Positions 6,122-12,427 are shown, counted from the first letter of the stretch. The stretch is 13,379 nt of DNA from Parcubacteria group bacterium GW2011_GWD2_43_10 (GCA_000995845.1 LCEZ01000041.1:1-13379); one strand, 5' to 3'. Translations and numbers: made by a program. Notes: generated by a model not told the origin, from the sequence alone.

Positions 6122-6616
6122 ATGCAAACTACATCTCCTAAAGTAGTCTTTAACAACTTTGATGACGGTACCTTTATAGCCTTTCTAAAAAAACACCTAT
6201 CAAGGAGAACCAAAGTAGGTAAAGTAGAAATACTGAACGGCTATACCGATAACGTAGTTGCGGTATTCTATGCCATACTACCGCGCAGAAAAAATTTTCT
6301 GAATTACGACACAGGTCGTACCGCCTGCATAATAGTAACTAAAGACGGATACCATTACGAACTAAGTGGCACTTTTGACAGCTTTTGGCCAATTACTATT
6401 CCTAAATCACTCTTCCAGACCAATCAGTTAAAAAAATATCTCATGGAGATTAGCCACTTTCTCTCTTATGGCAATATCATAACCCCTAGTTTACATGAAA
6501 AAATGGCTAACCTAGGCCCCGACCAAAGATGGCATCGCGTAGTTAGGGCAAACGCTAAATGCAAAGATTTAGAATCAATCTTTGGCGTCAAAACCGGCGG
6601 AGCAAGCGAAGGCTAA
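6122..6616 (+). CDS. hypothetical protein, 164 residues
   Basis: I do not recognise this protein. It starts MQTTSPKVVF, has no signal peptide or membrane segment, and looks like a soluble mixed alpha/beta domain. Visible elements are a basic helix (KKHLSRRTKVGK, about 23-34), strands VVAVFYAIL (47-55), TACIIVTKDGYHYELSGTF (about 66-84), a helix KKYLMEISHFL (about 104-114) and a C-terminal basic segment. No catalytic motif stands out, and a single Cys lies near the end. It has its own promoter, a good Shine-Dalgarno sequence and a clear terminator, so it is a complete monocistronic unit. It is divergent from rpmF and convergent with gyrA and the relic gyrA tail. Codon use does not differ obviously from its neighbours. 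Confidence 0.75.
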   Translation: MQTTSPKVVFNNFDDGTFIAFLKKHLSRRTKVGKVEILNGYTDNVVAVFYAILPRRKNFLNYDTGRTACIIVTKDGYHYELSGTFDSFWPITIPKSLFQTNQLKKYLMEISHFLSYGNIITPSLHEKMANLGPDQRWHRVVRANAKCKDLESIFGVKTGGASEG

Positions 6617-6629
6617 AATGAAATTATAC

Positions 6630-6657
6630 AAGCCCTGAAAATCAGGGCTTTTGTTTT
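6630..6657 (+). terminator. intrinsic terminator of the 164-residue gene
   Basis: A nine-pair stem AAGCCCTGA/TCAGGGCTT with a three-base A loop is followed by TTGTTTT. It is a textbook rho-independent terminator, 14 bases after the stop codon. It ends at the stop codon of the relic gyrA tail and could have served gyrA in the other direction before the insertion. Confidence 0.85.
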
Positions 6658-6705
6658 CTAAACAAAAGTCACACTAGCTACTTGGTCGCCTGATTCTTTA
6701 AAGCG
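6658..6705 (-). pseudogene. relic second copy of the gyrA 3' end
   Basis: Read on the minus strand, these 48 bases encode RFKESGDQVASVTFV and TAG, identical at the protein level to the last 15 residues and stop of the intact GyrA at 7478-7525. At the DNA level 39 of 48 bases match. All nine differences are synonymous, spread over seven codons, including a TCC/AGT serine switch. Homology stops abruptly upstream: the preceding codons give VR instead of IM, and a TGA stop follows six residues further. No start or other part of gyrA is present, so this is a fragment and not a gene. See the findings for how it may have arisen. Confidence 0.85.
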
Positions 6706-6816
6706 CCTTACCATTTCATCTCATACAATTATCACTACAAAACCATGCCTATACTAACGGGCTTTTATGTCCAGCTAGACAGTTTTACCCGCATCAGCAG
6801 CACTATTACGATAATT
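6706..6816 (+). promoter_or_regulatory. upstream region of the PaaX/Cas2-like gene
   Basis: This stretch contains candidate -10 boxes TACAAT (6724-6729) and TATACT (6750-6755), but no convincing -35 partner for either. There is no Shine-Dalgarno sequence before either possible start codon (6745 or 6817). The promoter position is therefore uncertain. Confidence 0.3.
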
Positions 6817-7359
6817 ATGTCTAATCTACCTATCTCAAAGCTCCTCTTGGGTCTCCTTGCCTCCACTGGTCAAGCGTCGATTGATTTTTATACTCTCCTT
6901 TATGACATGAGATATCATCGCCGGGCTTACATAGCTGGTGGACATGCTTTAGTAAAAGAATATCAACGGCTGGAAAAAGAACATGCAGTTAAGGAAGCTC
7001 TCCGGCAACTTAAACGAAGGCACTACATTAAGACGCAAAAAGTCGGCAAGCGCCTTATGGTCACCTTAACGCAAAAAGGGTCGATGGCTACTTTAGCCGT
7101 AAATCTACAACGGGCTGCCATGCGATCAGACAAGCTGTATACGGTAGTAGTGTTTGATGTACCTCAGAGCCAAAATACGGTCCGCCGGCAGCTACGCCTC
7201 CTGCTGCGGCAGGGTGGATTTATAAAACTTCAACAGAGCGTCTGGATGAGTAAAACAGATACATACGAATTGATAGCACAATTCATCAAACAGGTTAAAT
7301 TAGAACCCTGGGTCAATGTTTTTCGAGCCCGAGATTTTCTTCATTCGATAAAACAGTAG
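6817..7359 (+). CDS. PaaX/Cas2-like protein: winged helix plus Cas2-like ferredoxin fold
   Basis: From the ATG at 6817 this is 180 residues; an in-frame ATG at 6745 would add 24 residues that do not fit the fold and lacks better signals. Residues 1-95 look like a winged-helix DNA-binding domain (helices about 5-17, 22-33 and 55-69, wing IKTQKVGKRLMVTLTQKG 71-88). Residues 106-180 match the Cas2/PaaX C-terminal pattern: strand LYTVVVFDVP (107-116) with Asp114 at the Cas2 metal-site position, a long basic helix (RRQLRLLLRQGGF) and LQQSVWMS (138-145). PaaX-type proteins are transcription regulators and Cas2 is the CRISPR integration partner. No repeats, cas1 or phenylacetate genes are present, so a role in classic CRISPR adaptation is not supported. 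The gene is the only one between the two copies of the gyrA tail. Confidence 0.8.
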   Translation: MSNLPISKLLLGLLASTGQASIDFYTLLYDMRYHRRAYIAGGHALVKEYQRLEKEHAVKEALRQLKRRHYIKTQKVGKRLMVTLTQKGSMATLAVNLQRAAMRSDKLYTVVVFDVPQSQNTVRRQLRLLLRQGGFIKLQQSVWMSKTDTYELIAQFIKQVKLEPWVNVFRARDFLHSIKQ

Positions 7360-7386
7360 GGTATTAAGGTAAACCACTATGAAAGA

Positions 7387-7426
7387 ATGAGGGTATTTTT
7401 GTCCACCTGGACAAAAATACCCTCAT
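7387..7426. terminator. 40-bp palindrome between convergent genes, likely bidirectional terminator
   Basis: Two 19-base arms (left ATGAGGGTATTTTTGTCCA) are perfect inverse complements around a two-base centre. They lie between the convergent PaaX/Cas2-like gene and gyrA. The A/T runs are inside the stem and no U-tract follows, so it is not a canonical terminator, though it could stop or stabilise both transcripts. It might alternatively be an end structure of an inserted element. Confidence 0.6.
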
Positions 7427-7446
7427 CTATTACCTTGCCATGCTAC

Positions 7447-7475
7447 ACGTTTGCTCAGGGCTGTTACCCAAACGT
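7447..7475. repeat. short inverted repeat after the gyrA stop
   Basis: ACGTTTG and CAAACGT form seven-base arms around a 15-base loop, ending two bases before the gyrA stop codon. It could form a hairpin at the 3' end of the gyrA mRNA. There is no adjacent U-tract. Confidence 0.35.
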
Positions 7476-7477
7476 CG

Positions 7478-9961
7478 CTAAACGAAAGTTACGGAAGCGA
7501 CCTGGTCGCCAGATTCCTTAAAGCGCATGATGCGGACACCTTGGGTATCACGACCAAGAACAGAGACAGATTTGAGAAGCAAACGGATGACTTGACCCTT
7601 ATCTGACATTACAATCAAATCTTCTTTTTCGCGCTTGGCGTTAACCACAAAAGCTGACACCACTTGCCCGGTTTTGGGCGTAACATGAGCGGTGCGCACA
7701 CCACTGCCTCCCCTATTCTGCACTTTGTATTCCTTTAACTTCGTGCGCTTACCATAACCTTGGGCCATTATGACCAGCAACTGCTCATCCGGCGAGGGTT
7801 TGCCTTCAGTAATCAAATCCATACCTGTTACCTCATCAGCGCTCTTTAATTTCATGCCACGCACACCGGCAGCTGCCCGGCCCATTGGCCTGACAGTTTT
7901 TTCTTTAAACCGAATACTTTGGCCGCGGGAGGTAACCAGCATAATCTCATCCTCGCCAGTTGCTGGTTTAACCCAATGCAGCTGGTCACCCGGCTTAAGT
8001 TTTATGGCGATGAGACCTGAGCGACGCACATTGGCAAAAGCATCTATTGGTACCTTCTTAATAACACCGTGCTTGGTAACCATAATGAGGAACTTATAGC
8101 CTTCCCAATCGGAAAGAGTTAGTACTTCTGAAACTTTTTCCTCAGGCGCCAGTTGCAAAAAATTCACCACCGCCTGGCCTTTAGCTGTACGCGAAGCTGG
8201 CGGAATATCATAGGCTTTGAGCTCAAACACCCGGCCACGAGTAGTAAAAAATAATAAATCCGCGTGGGTGGTAGTAGAGAATAAGTGCTCCACCGCATCC
8301 GCTTCTTTGGCAGTTAAGCCAATCACGCCCTTGCCGCCGCGGCCCTGAGCTTTAAAAGTATCGGGCGACAAGCGCTTGATATAACCATCATGTGTAATAA
8401 TGACCACGGCCGCTTCGTTGGGGATTAAATCTTCTTGAGTGAACTTATCAACTTCACCGGCATAAACTTTAGTGCGGCGTTCGTCCGCATATTTAGCCTT
8501 GAGATCAGCTAATTCGTCTTTGATTACTCCCAAAATCTTCTTGGGGTGCGCTAGTAATTCTTCCAGTTCTTTAATCAATTTTTTCTTTTCTTTAAGTTCC
8601 TCTTCTACTTTGAGCCTTTCCAAGTTGGCTAATTGCGACAATCGCATTTCCAAAATGGCATCGGCTTGCCGGTCGCTAAATTTGAACTTAGCAATCAAAT
8701 TAACTTTGGCATCTTCCTTATCTTTGGATTTTTTAATAGTAGCAATCACCCGATCAATATCTTCCAAGGCCATGACCAAACCTTCCAAAATATGAGCTCT
8801 ATCTTTCGCTTTATTTAAATCAAACTCCGCGCGCCGACGCACCACTTCCTGGCGGTGCTTTAAATAATATTCCAAAACATTTTTGAGCGTCAGCACCCGC
8901 GGCTGTAGGCCATCTACCAAGGCTAAACAATTTACATGAAAGCTGGTTTGGAAATTCGTTTGCTTATAAAGCTGGTTTAAAATTTTCCGCGGATAGGCAT
9001 CTTTTTTTAATTCCACTACCACCCTAATACCATCTTTATCTGATTCATCCCGCAAATCCCTAATGCCTTCAATTTTCTTATCTTTTACCAGTTCAGCAAT
9101 ATGCATGATAAGCTCAGCCTTATTCACTTGGTAAGGCAACTCGGTAGCGACAATCTGAAAGCCGCTTTTGCCCTCTACAATCTCAGCGATTGCCCGCATG
9201 ACAATGGAGCCTTTGCCAGTAGCATAAGCTTGCTTGATGTCAGCTTTATTGAAAATCGCTCCACCAGTCGGAAAATCAGGCCCTTGGACAAATTTCATTA
9301 AATCACCCACATCGGCTTCGGGGTTTTCTATCAGATGCACAGTAGCATCAATCACTTCCCCTAAATTATGCGGCGGAATAGAAGTGGCCATACCAACCGC
9401 AATCCCCATGGTGCCGTTCAAGAGTAGATTTGGCAGTTTGGCTGGTAGCACTGTCGGTTCTTGATGAGAACCATCATAGTTCGGGATAAAATTAACAGTA
9501 TTTCTATCAATATCAGCTAGCAGCTCCTCCGCGACCGGCGCTAATTTAGCTTCCGTGTAGCGCATCGCCGCAGCACTATCACCATCAACTGAACCAAAGT
9601 TCCCTTGTCCTGTAACCAAAACTTGCCGCATAGAAAAAGGCTGAGCCAGCCTAACCATGGAATCATAAACCGCCACATCACCATGAGGGTGATATTTACC
9701 TAAAACTTCACCAACCACGGTCGCAGACTTGCGGAGTTTAGCTTGCGGCTTTAAACCAATATCCCACATGGCATAAAGAATGCGACGATGCACTGGTTTT
9801 AGACCGTCACGCACATCAGGCAAAGCGCGCGCCACAATCACGCTCATGGCGTAATCCAAATACGACTCCTGCATTTCATCTACTATGGGGCGAGGTATAA
9901 GCCGCGCGAGCTGAGTTGGCGCTGGTTCTATATTCTTGGCAGATGATTTAGTTGGTGACAT
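7478..9961 (-). CDS. gyrA: DNA gyrase subunit A
   Basis: GyrA is the DNA-breaking subunit of gyrase and with GyrB introduces negative supercoils. The 827-residue length is normal. The catalytic tyrosine is Tyr135 in AAMRYTEAKL, preceded by the winged-helix region HPHGDVAVYDSMVRLAQP (91-108). The C-terminal beta-propeller begins after about residue 500 and contains the GyrA box QGRGGKG (539-545), the element needed for DNA wrapping, which favours gyrase over topoisomerase IV. Val96 occupies the position of E. coli Ser83, while Asp100 (E. coli Asp87) is kept. It starts three bases after the upstream small membrane protein gene and is the last gene of the MBL-membrane protein-gyrA operon. Its last 48 bases are duplicated at 6658-6705. 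Confidence 0.97.
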   Translation of the reverse strand: MSPTKSSAKNIEPAPTQLARLIPRPIVDEMQESYLDYAMSVIVARALPDVRDGLKPVHRRILYAMWDIGLKPQAKLRKSATVVGEVLGKYHPHGDVAVYDSMVRLAQPFSMRQVLVTGQGNFGSVDGDSAAAMRYTEAKLAPVAEELLADIDRNTVNFIPNYDGSHQEPTVLPAKLPNLLLNGTMGIAVGMATSIPPHNLGEVIDATVHLIENPEADVGDLMKFVQGPDFPTGGAIFNKADIKQAYATGKGSIVMRAIAEIVEGKSGFQIVATELPYQVNKAELIMHIAELVKDKKIEGIRDLRDESDKDGIRVVVELKKDAYPRKILNQLYKQTNFQTSFHVNCLALVDGLQPRVLTLKNVLEYYLKHRQEVVRRRAEFDLNKAKDRAHILEGLVMALEDIDRVIATIKKSKDKEDAKVNLIAKFKFSDRQADAILEMRLSQLANLERLKVEEELKEKKKLIKELEELLAHPKKILGVIKDELADLKAKYADERRTKVYAGEVDKFTQEDLIPNEAAVVIITHDGYIKRLSPDTFKAQGRGGKGVIGLTAKEADAVEHLFSTTTHADLLFFTTRGRVFELKAYDIPPASRTAKGQAVVNFLQLAPEEKVSEVLTLSDWEGYKFLIMVTKHGVIKKVPIDAFANVRRSGLIAIKLKPGDQLHWVKPATGEDEIMLVTSRGQSIRFKEKTVRPMGRAAAGVRGMKLKSADEVTGMDLITEGKPSPDEQLLVIMAQGYGKRTKLKEYKVQNRGGSGVRTAHVTPKTGQVVSAFVVNAKREKEDLIVMSDKGQVIRLLLKSVSVLGRDTQGVRIMRFKESGDQVASVTFV

Positions 9962-9964
9962 GAA

Positions 9965-10189
9965 TTAATTATTTATAAGCCGATTGTTTGATTCAAAACC
10001 TTCTTGAAATTTTTGGCCAATATAATCAAACAAACCAGGTTCAGAATTATTAGACTTGTTTAAATTGTACCAGATGGAAAAGGCGGTGAAAGCAATTGTT
10101 AACAATAAACACAAAATTAAAATACTTAAGCGACTATATTTATTAGGTAATGATTTGTGGTAATAAGGCGAGGCCGATGACCGACGCAT
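9965..10189 (-). CDS. small single-pass membrane protein
   Basis: This 74-residue protein has a basic N-terminal segment (residues 1-20, several Arg, Lys and His), one hydrophobic helix (about 21-41, LSILILCLLLTIAFTAFSIW) and a short polar Asn/Glu-rich tail. The charge pattern suggests the N terminus is inside the cell and the tail outside. I recognise no family. It is spaced six bases from the MBL gene and three from gyrA, so it is almost certainly translated from the same transcript. Small size makes the call less certain than its neighbours, but the tight spacing on both sides supports it. Confidence 0.7.
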   Translation of the reverse strand: MRRSSASPYYHKSLPNKYSRLSILILCLLLTIAFTAFSIWYNLNKSNNSEPGLFDYIGQKFQEGFESNNRLINN

Positions 10190-10195
10190 ATGAAC

Positions 10196-10849
10196 TTAAG
10201 GCTTTAGTACCACTAATTTGGTTTCATCCTGGGGCAAATCTTTTTTTACGAATTTAAATTTCTGTTCCACTTGAGGGGTTAAACCTAATTCCTTGATAAA
10301 TTTATCGGCACTGTCAATATCAACCTTTAAGCCAGGCAGTTTGTAATGCATTGGGATTACTATTCTCGGTTCAATCTGATTTACCAGCTCAATTGCCTGT
10401 TTGGCATTAACTGTGTAATTACCGCCGACCGGTATCATTAAAACATCCACCCCTTCCAAATATTCCAGCTGGCTATCAGTTAAAGCGTCTTGGCCAATAT
10501 CCCCTAGGTGCGCCAAAGAAATGCCTTCACTCTCTAATAAATACATAGTATTAGAGCCACGCTCTGATCCTTGGGTGTTATCGTGCCAGCCAGTTATGCC
10601 ATAGATAAAAGTTTGCTTGGCCTCATACTCACCGGGACCGTTGATTAAAAAGTAGTCACCACTTATAGCGGCTAAATGATTATGATCAAAATGATCATGG
10701 GTAATGGCGACTACGTCGGCCGTTAATTTGGGCAAACTCAAGCCCACCTTAGACGAATCAAAAGGGTCAAAAATAACCGCGACCTCTCCATTGGGGCCCG
10801 GTTTGGTTTGCACCTTAAAACAAGACTGACCAAACCACTGAATAAGCAT
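10196..10849 (-). CDS. metallo-beta-lactamase-fold hydrolase, UlaG/UPF0173-like
   Basis: The protein has 217 residues from the ATG at 10849. An upstream TTG at 10882 would add 11 residues unlike the family N terminus MLIQWFGQSCFKV. The metal-binding motif HDHFDH (51-56) is complete, with further candidate ligands in LAHLGDIGQ (His114, Asp117) and IPMHYK (His168). This pattern matches the UlaG/UPF0173 branch of MBL hydrolases, which cleave small esters, lactones or phosphodiesters, and the substrate cannot be read from the sequence. No signal peptide is seen, so it is cytoplasmic. It is the first gene of the operon leading to gyrA. Its start codon follows directly after a long foldback leader, so translation may be controlled by RNA structure. 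Confidence 0.9.
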   Translation of the reverse strand: MLIQWFGQSCFKVQTKPGPNGEVAVIFDPFDSSKVGLSLPKLTADVVAITHDHFDHNHLAAISGDYFLINGPGEYEAKQTFIYGITGWHDNTQGSERGSNTMYLLESEGISLAHLGDIGQDALTDSQLEYLEGVDVLMIPVGGNYTVNAKQAIELVNQIEPRIVIPMHYKLPGLKVDIDSADKFIKELGLTPQVEQKFKFVKKDLPQDETKLVVLKP

Positions 10850-10992
10850 ACCCAGTACATTAACTTCGCTTAACCACCTCAAGCGCTGAGGTAGTAAGGA
10901 AGCGATGGTAATTAAGTTTTCCCAAAGACATCATGGCCATAAAATGGTGGTTAAAAAGCGCTAGTGAAGTTGTTGTACTGGGCATAATTTAT
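10850..10992 (-). promoter_or_regulatory. highly structured 5' leader of the MBL-gyrA operon
   Basis: The roughly 140-base leader folds back on itself. Its first CCCAGTACA (10974-10982) pairs perfectly with TGTACTGGG (10851-10859), one base before the start codon. Inside, AACTTC pairs with GAAGTT, and a GCTTTTTAACCACC stretch pairs with GGTGGTTAAGC with small bulges. The apical part (about 10881-10945) contains a further ACCTC-N7-GAGGT alternative hairpin that competes with this stem. CATA occurs directly outside both ends (10847-10850 and 10983-10986). It may be a cis-acting RNA switch covering the start codon, or a small palindromic insertion. It matches no RNA class I can name. Confidence 0.5.
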
Positions 10993-10998
10993 ACCCTA

Positions 10999-11028
10999 AT
11001 TTTAGCACTAAAATAGCCTTCCTGGCAA
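10999..11028 (-). promoter_or_regulatory. promoter of the MBL-membrane protein-gyrA operon
   Basis: The -35 TTGCCA (11023-11028, five of six) and -10 TAAAAT (10999-11004, five of six) are 18 bases apart. Transcription should begin near 10992. A TATAAA box at 10988-10993 is an alternative -10 that would start transcription at the base of the foldback stem, but it lacks a -35 partner. Confidence 0.6.
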
Positions 11029-11071
11029 GGGGAAAAGAGCTTAAAAACAGGGGTGATAATTAGCCAAAGCC

Positions 11072-11100
11072 TTGCCAAAAACCGTCCTTTGCGCTAAAGT
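11072..11100 (+). promoter_or_regulatory. promoter for rpsA
   Basis: The -35 TTGCCA (11072-11077), a 17-base spacer and -10 TAAAGT (11095-11100) read towards rpsA, giving transcription from near 11107 and a leader of about 120 bases. With the divergent promoter at 10999-11028, the 380-base gap between the MBL gene and rpsA is mostly accounted for by two promoters and two structured leaders. Confidence 0.55.
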
Positions 11101-11133
11101 ACTATTTGCTTTAATAACAGCCTTTTAATTTGT

Positions 11134-11200
11134 CTTCTGGGACCCGGCCGCGGTAACTGCGGGGTAACCCCCCAGAAGCCTGCTTAAGCAAAAGCTTAAG
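11134..11200 (+). promoter_or_regulatory. two-hairpin structure in the rpsA leader
   Basis: The first hairpin has an eight-pair stem CTTCTGGG/CCCAGAAG (11134-11141 with 11171-11178), enclosing a GC-rich arm with CCGC/GCGG pairing. The second is CTTAAGC-AAAA-GCTTAAG (11183-11200). A U-rich, Shine-Dalgarno-free stretch follows up to the ATG. Ribosomal protein mRNAs commonly carry autoregulatory leaders, and S1 represses its own translation in E. coli, so autoregulation is a reasonable inference. The U-tract is too far from the second stem for a standard terminator. Confidence 0.5.
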
Positions 11201-11229
11201 TCGGGTAGGTCAATTTTTTATTTTCTAAT

Positions 11230-12420
11230 ATGCCTAAACGTAAAAAACTAGAACCAAAAACCAACGTTGCTATGGAACAGCTGCTCGCTTCTGGCAATGC
11301 TCCGGCTGTGCCGAAAGTTGGCGATATTATTGAAGGCGTAGTCACGAACATGGGCAAGCGTGAAGTGCGGCTGGATATTCCTGGTTTCACTACCGGTATT
11401 GTGCGCGGACGAGAACTGATTGATGAATCAGGTGAATATTCTAATTTAAAAGTCGGAGATAATGTTGCTGCCACTGTATTGGAGCTGGAAAATGAACGCG
11501 GCGAATTGGAACTTTCTTTCCGCAATGCCGGCCATCAAAAAGCCTGGGGTAATTTGGAAGATCTTAAACGCAAAGCGGAAATTGTCATAGTAAAAGTAAT
11601 GGATGCCAACAAAGGCGGCTTAATGGTAAAGCTTGGTCAGGTAGATGGCTTTTTGCCAGTATCACAACTGGCGGTAGAACACTATCCGCGAGTTGAGGGT
11701 GGTGATAAAAATCGCATCCTGGAATTATTAAAACAACTAATCGGTAAAGAAATGGAAGTTAAGGTTATGACCGTACAAGAAGATGAGGAAAAACTTATAT
11801 TCTCCGAGAGAGCGGCTTGGGAAGAAAAGCAAAAGGATAAACTTGATCAATTCAAGGTTGGCGATATTGTTGAAGGAAAAATTTCCGGTGTAGTTGATTT
11901 CGGCTGCTTTGTTGAATTCGGCCAAGGTTTGGAAGGACTGGTACACATCTCAGAACTAGCCTGGCAAAGGATTGATAACCCTCGTGATGTCGTAAAAAGC
12001 GGCGATAAGGTGAAAGCTAAAATAATAAACCTTGATGGCTCAAAAATCTCACTTTCCTTCCGGCGCTTACATGATGATCCTTGGAAGAATGTGGATGAAA
12101 AGTATCAACTTAATGACATTGTTGAAGGGAAGGTTTTGAAAGTTAATCCTTTTGGTGTTTTTGTTGAACTTGACCCGGAAATCCATGGGCTCGCCCATGT
12201 TTCAGAACTTTCCGAAAAGCCGGTTAAGGATCCGACTGAAATAGTAAAGATTGGTGAAACCAGGCAGTGGCGGATTATTTCCATGGATCCAAAAGAGCAC
12301 CGTTTGGGGCTTTCTATAAAAGCTTTGGAGACAAAACCAGAAGTGACTGAAAAAGAAACAGCGACTGAAGCAACTCCTCCTGCTGAACCGAGCCCACAAA
12401 CGGAAACTGAGGCAACCTAA
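11230..12420 (+). CDS. rpsA: 30S ribosomal protein S1
   Basis: S1 binds mRNA on the small subunit and helps unfold it for initiation, which is especially important when Shine-Dalgarno sequences are weak. The 396-residue protein has four S1 (OB-fold) repeats at about 28-98, 113-193, 208-277 and 293-365. The third and fourth are the most canonical (GDIVEGKISGVVDFGCFVEF and DIVEGKVLKVNPFGVFVEL, each followed by a GLxHxSEL block). E. coli S1 has six repeats and many other bacteria have four. The tail after 366 is acidic and rich in Thr, Glu and Pro. The ATG has no Shine-Dalgarno; it follows a U-rich stretch. The gene has its own promoter and structured leader, and a hairpin follows its stop. Confidence 0.93.
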   Translation: MPKRKKLEPKTNVAMEQLLASGNAPAVPKVGDIIEGVVTNMGKREVRLDIPGFTTGIVRGRELIDESGEYSNLKVGDNVAATVLELENERGELELSFRNAGHQKAWGNLEDLKRKAEIVIVKVMDANKGGLMVKLGQVDGFLPVSQLAVEHYPRVEGGDKNRILELLKQLIGKEMEVKVMTVQEDEEKLIFSERAAWEEKQKDKLDQFKVGDIVEGKISGVVDFGCFVEFGQGLEGLVHISELAWQRIDNPRDVVKSGDKVKAKIINLDGSKISLSFRRLHDDPWKNVDEKYQLNDIVEGKVLKVNPFGVFVELDPEIHGLAHVSELSEKPVKDPTEIVKIGETRQWRIISMDPKEHRLGLSIKALETKPEVTEKETATEATPPAEPSPQTETEAT

Positions 12421-12427
12421 AGTTATC

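Noticed and set aside
6745..6816. ATG at 6745 as the start of the PaaX/Cas2-like protein
   Set aside because: The extra 24 residues do not fit the winged-helix domain and a possible -10 box lies inside them. Neither start has a Shine-Dalgarno sequence, so this is a preference and not proof.
6658..7477. CRISPR locus around the Cas2-like gene
   Set aside because: No repeat-spacer array and no cas1 or effector gene are present in the window; the protein fits the PaaX-type two-domain layout better.
10850..10882. TTG at 10882 as the start of the MBL hydrolase
   Set aside because: The extra residues lie in the 3' arm of the leader foldback, and the family N terminus begins at the internal ATG (10849).
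10881..10915. Plus-strand signal recognition particle RNA, because of AGGU...GGAAGC near 10889-10903
   Set aside because: The apical loop and the expected GCAGCC side do not match, and no plus-strand promoter precedes it. The structure is better explained as the leader of the minus-strand operon.
11134..11178. T-box riboswitch, because of GGTAAC and CCGCGG elements
   Set aside because: The conserved T-box antiterminator sequence is absent on the plus strand, and the downstream gene is not a tRNA synthetase or amino-acid gene.
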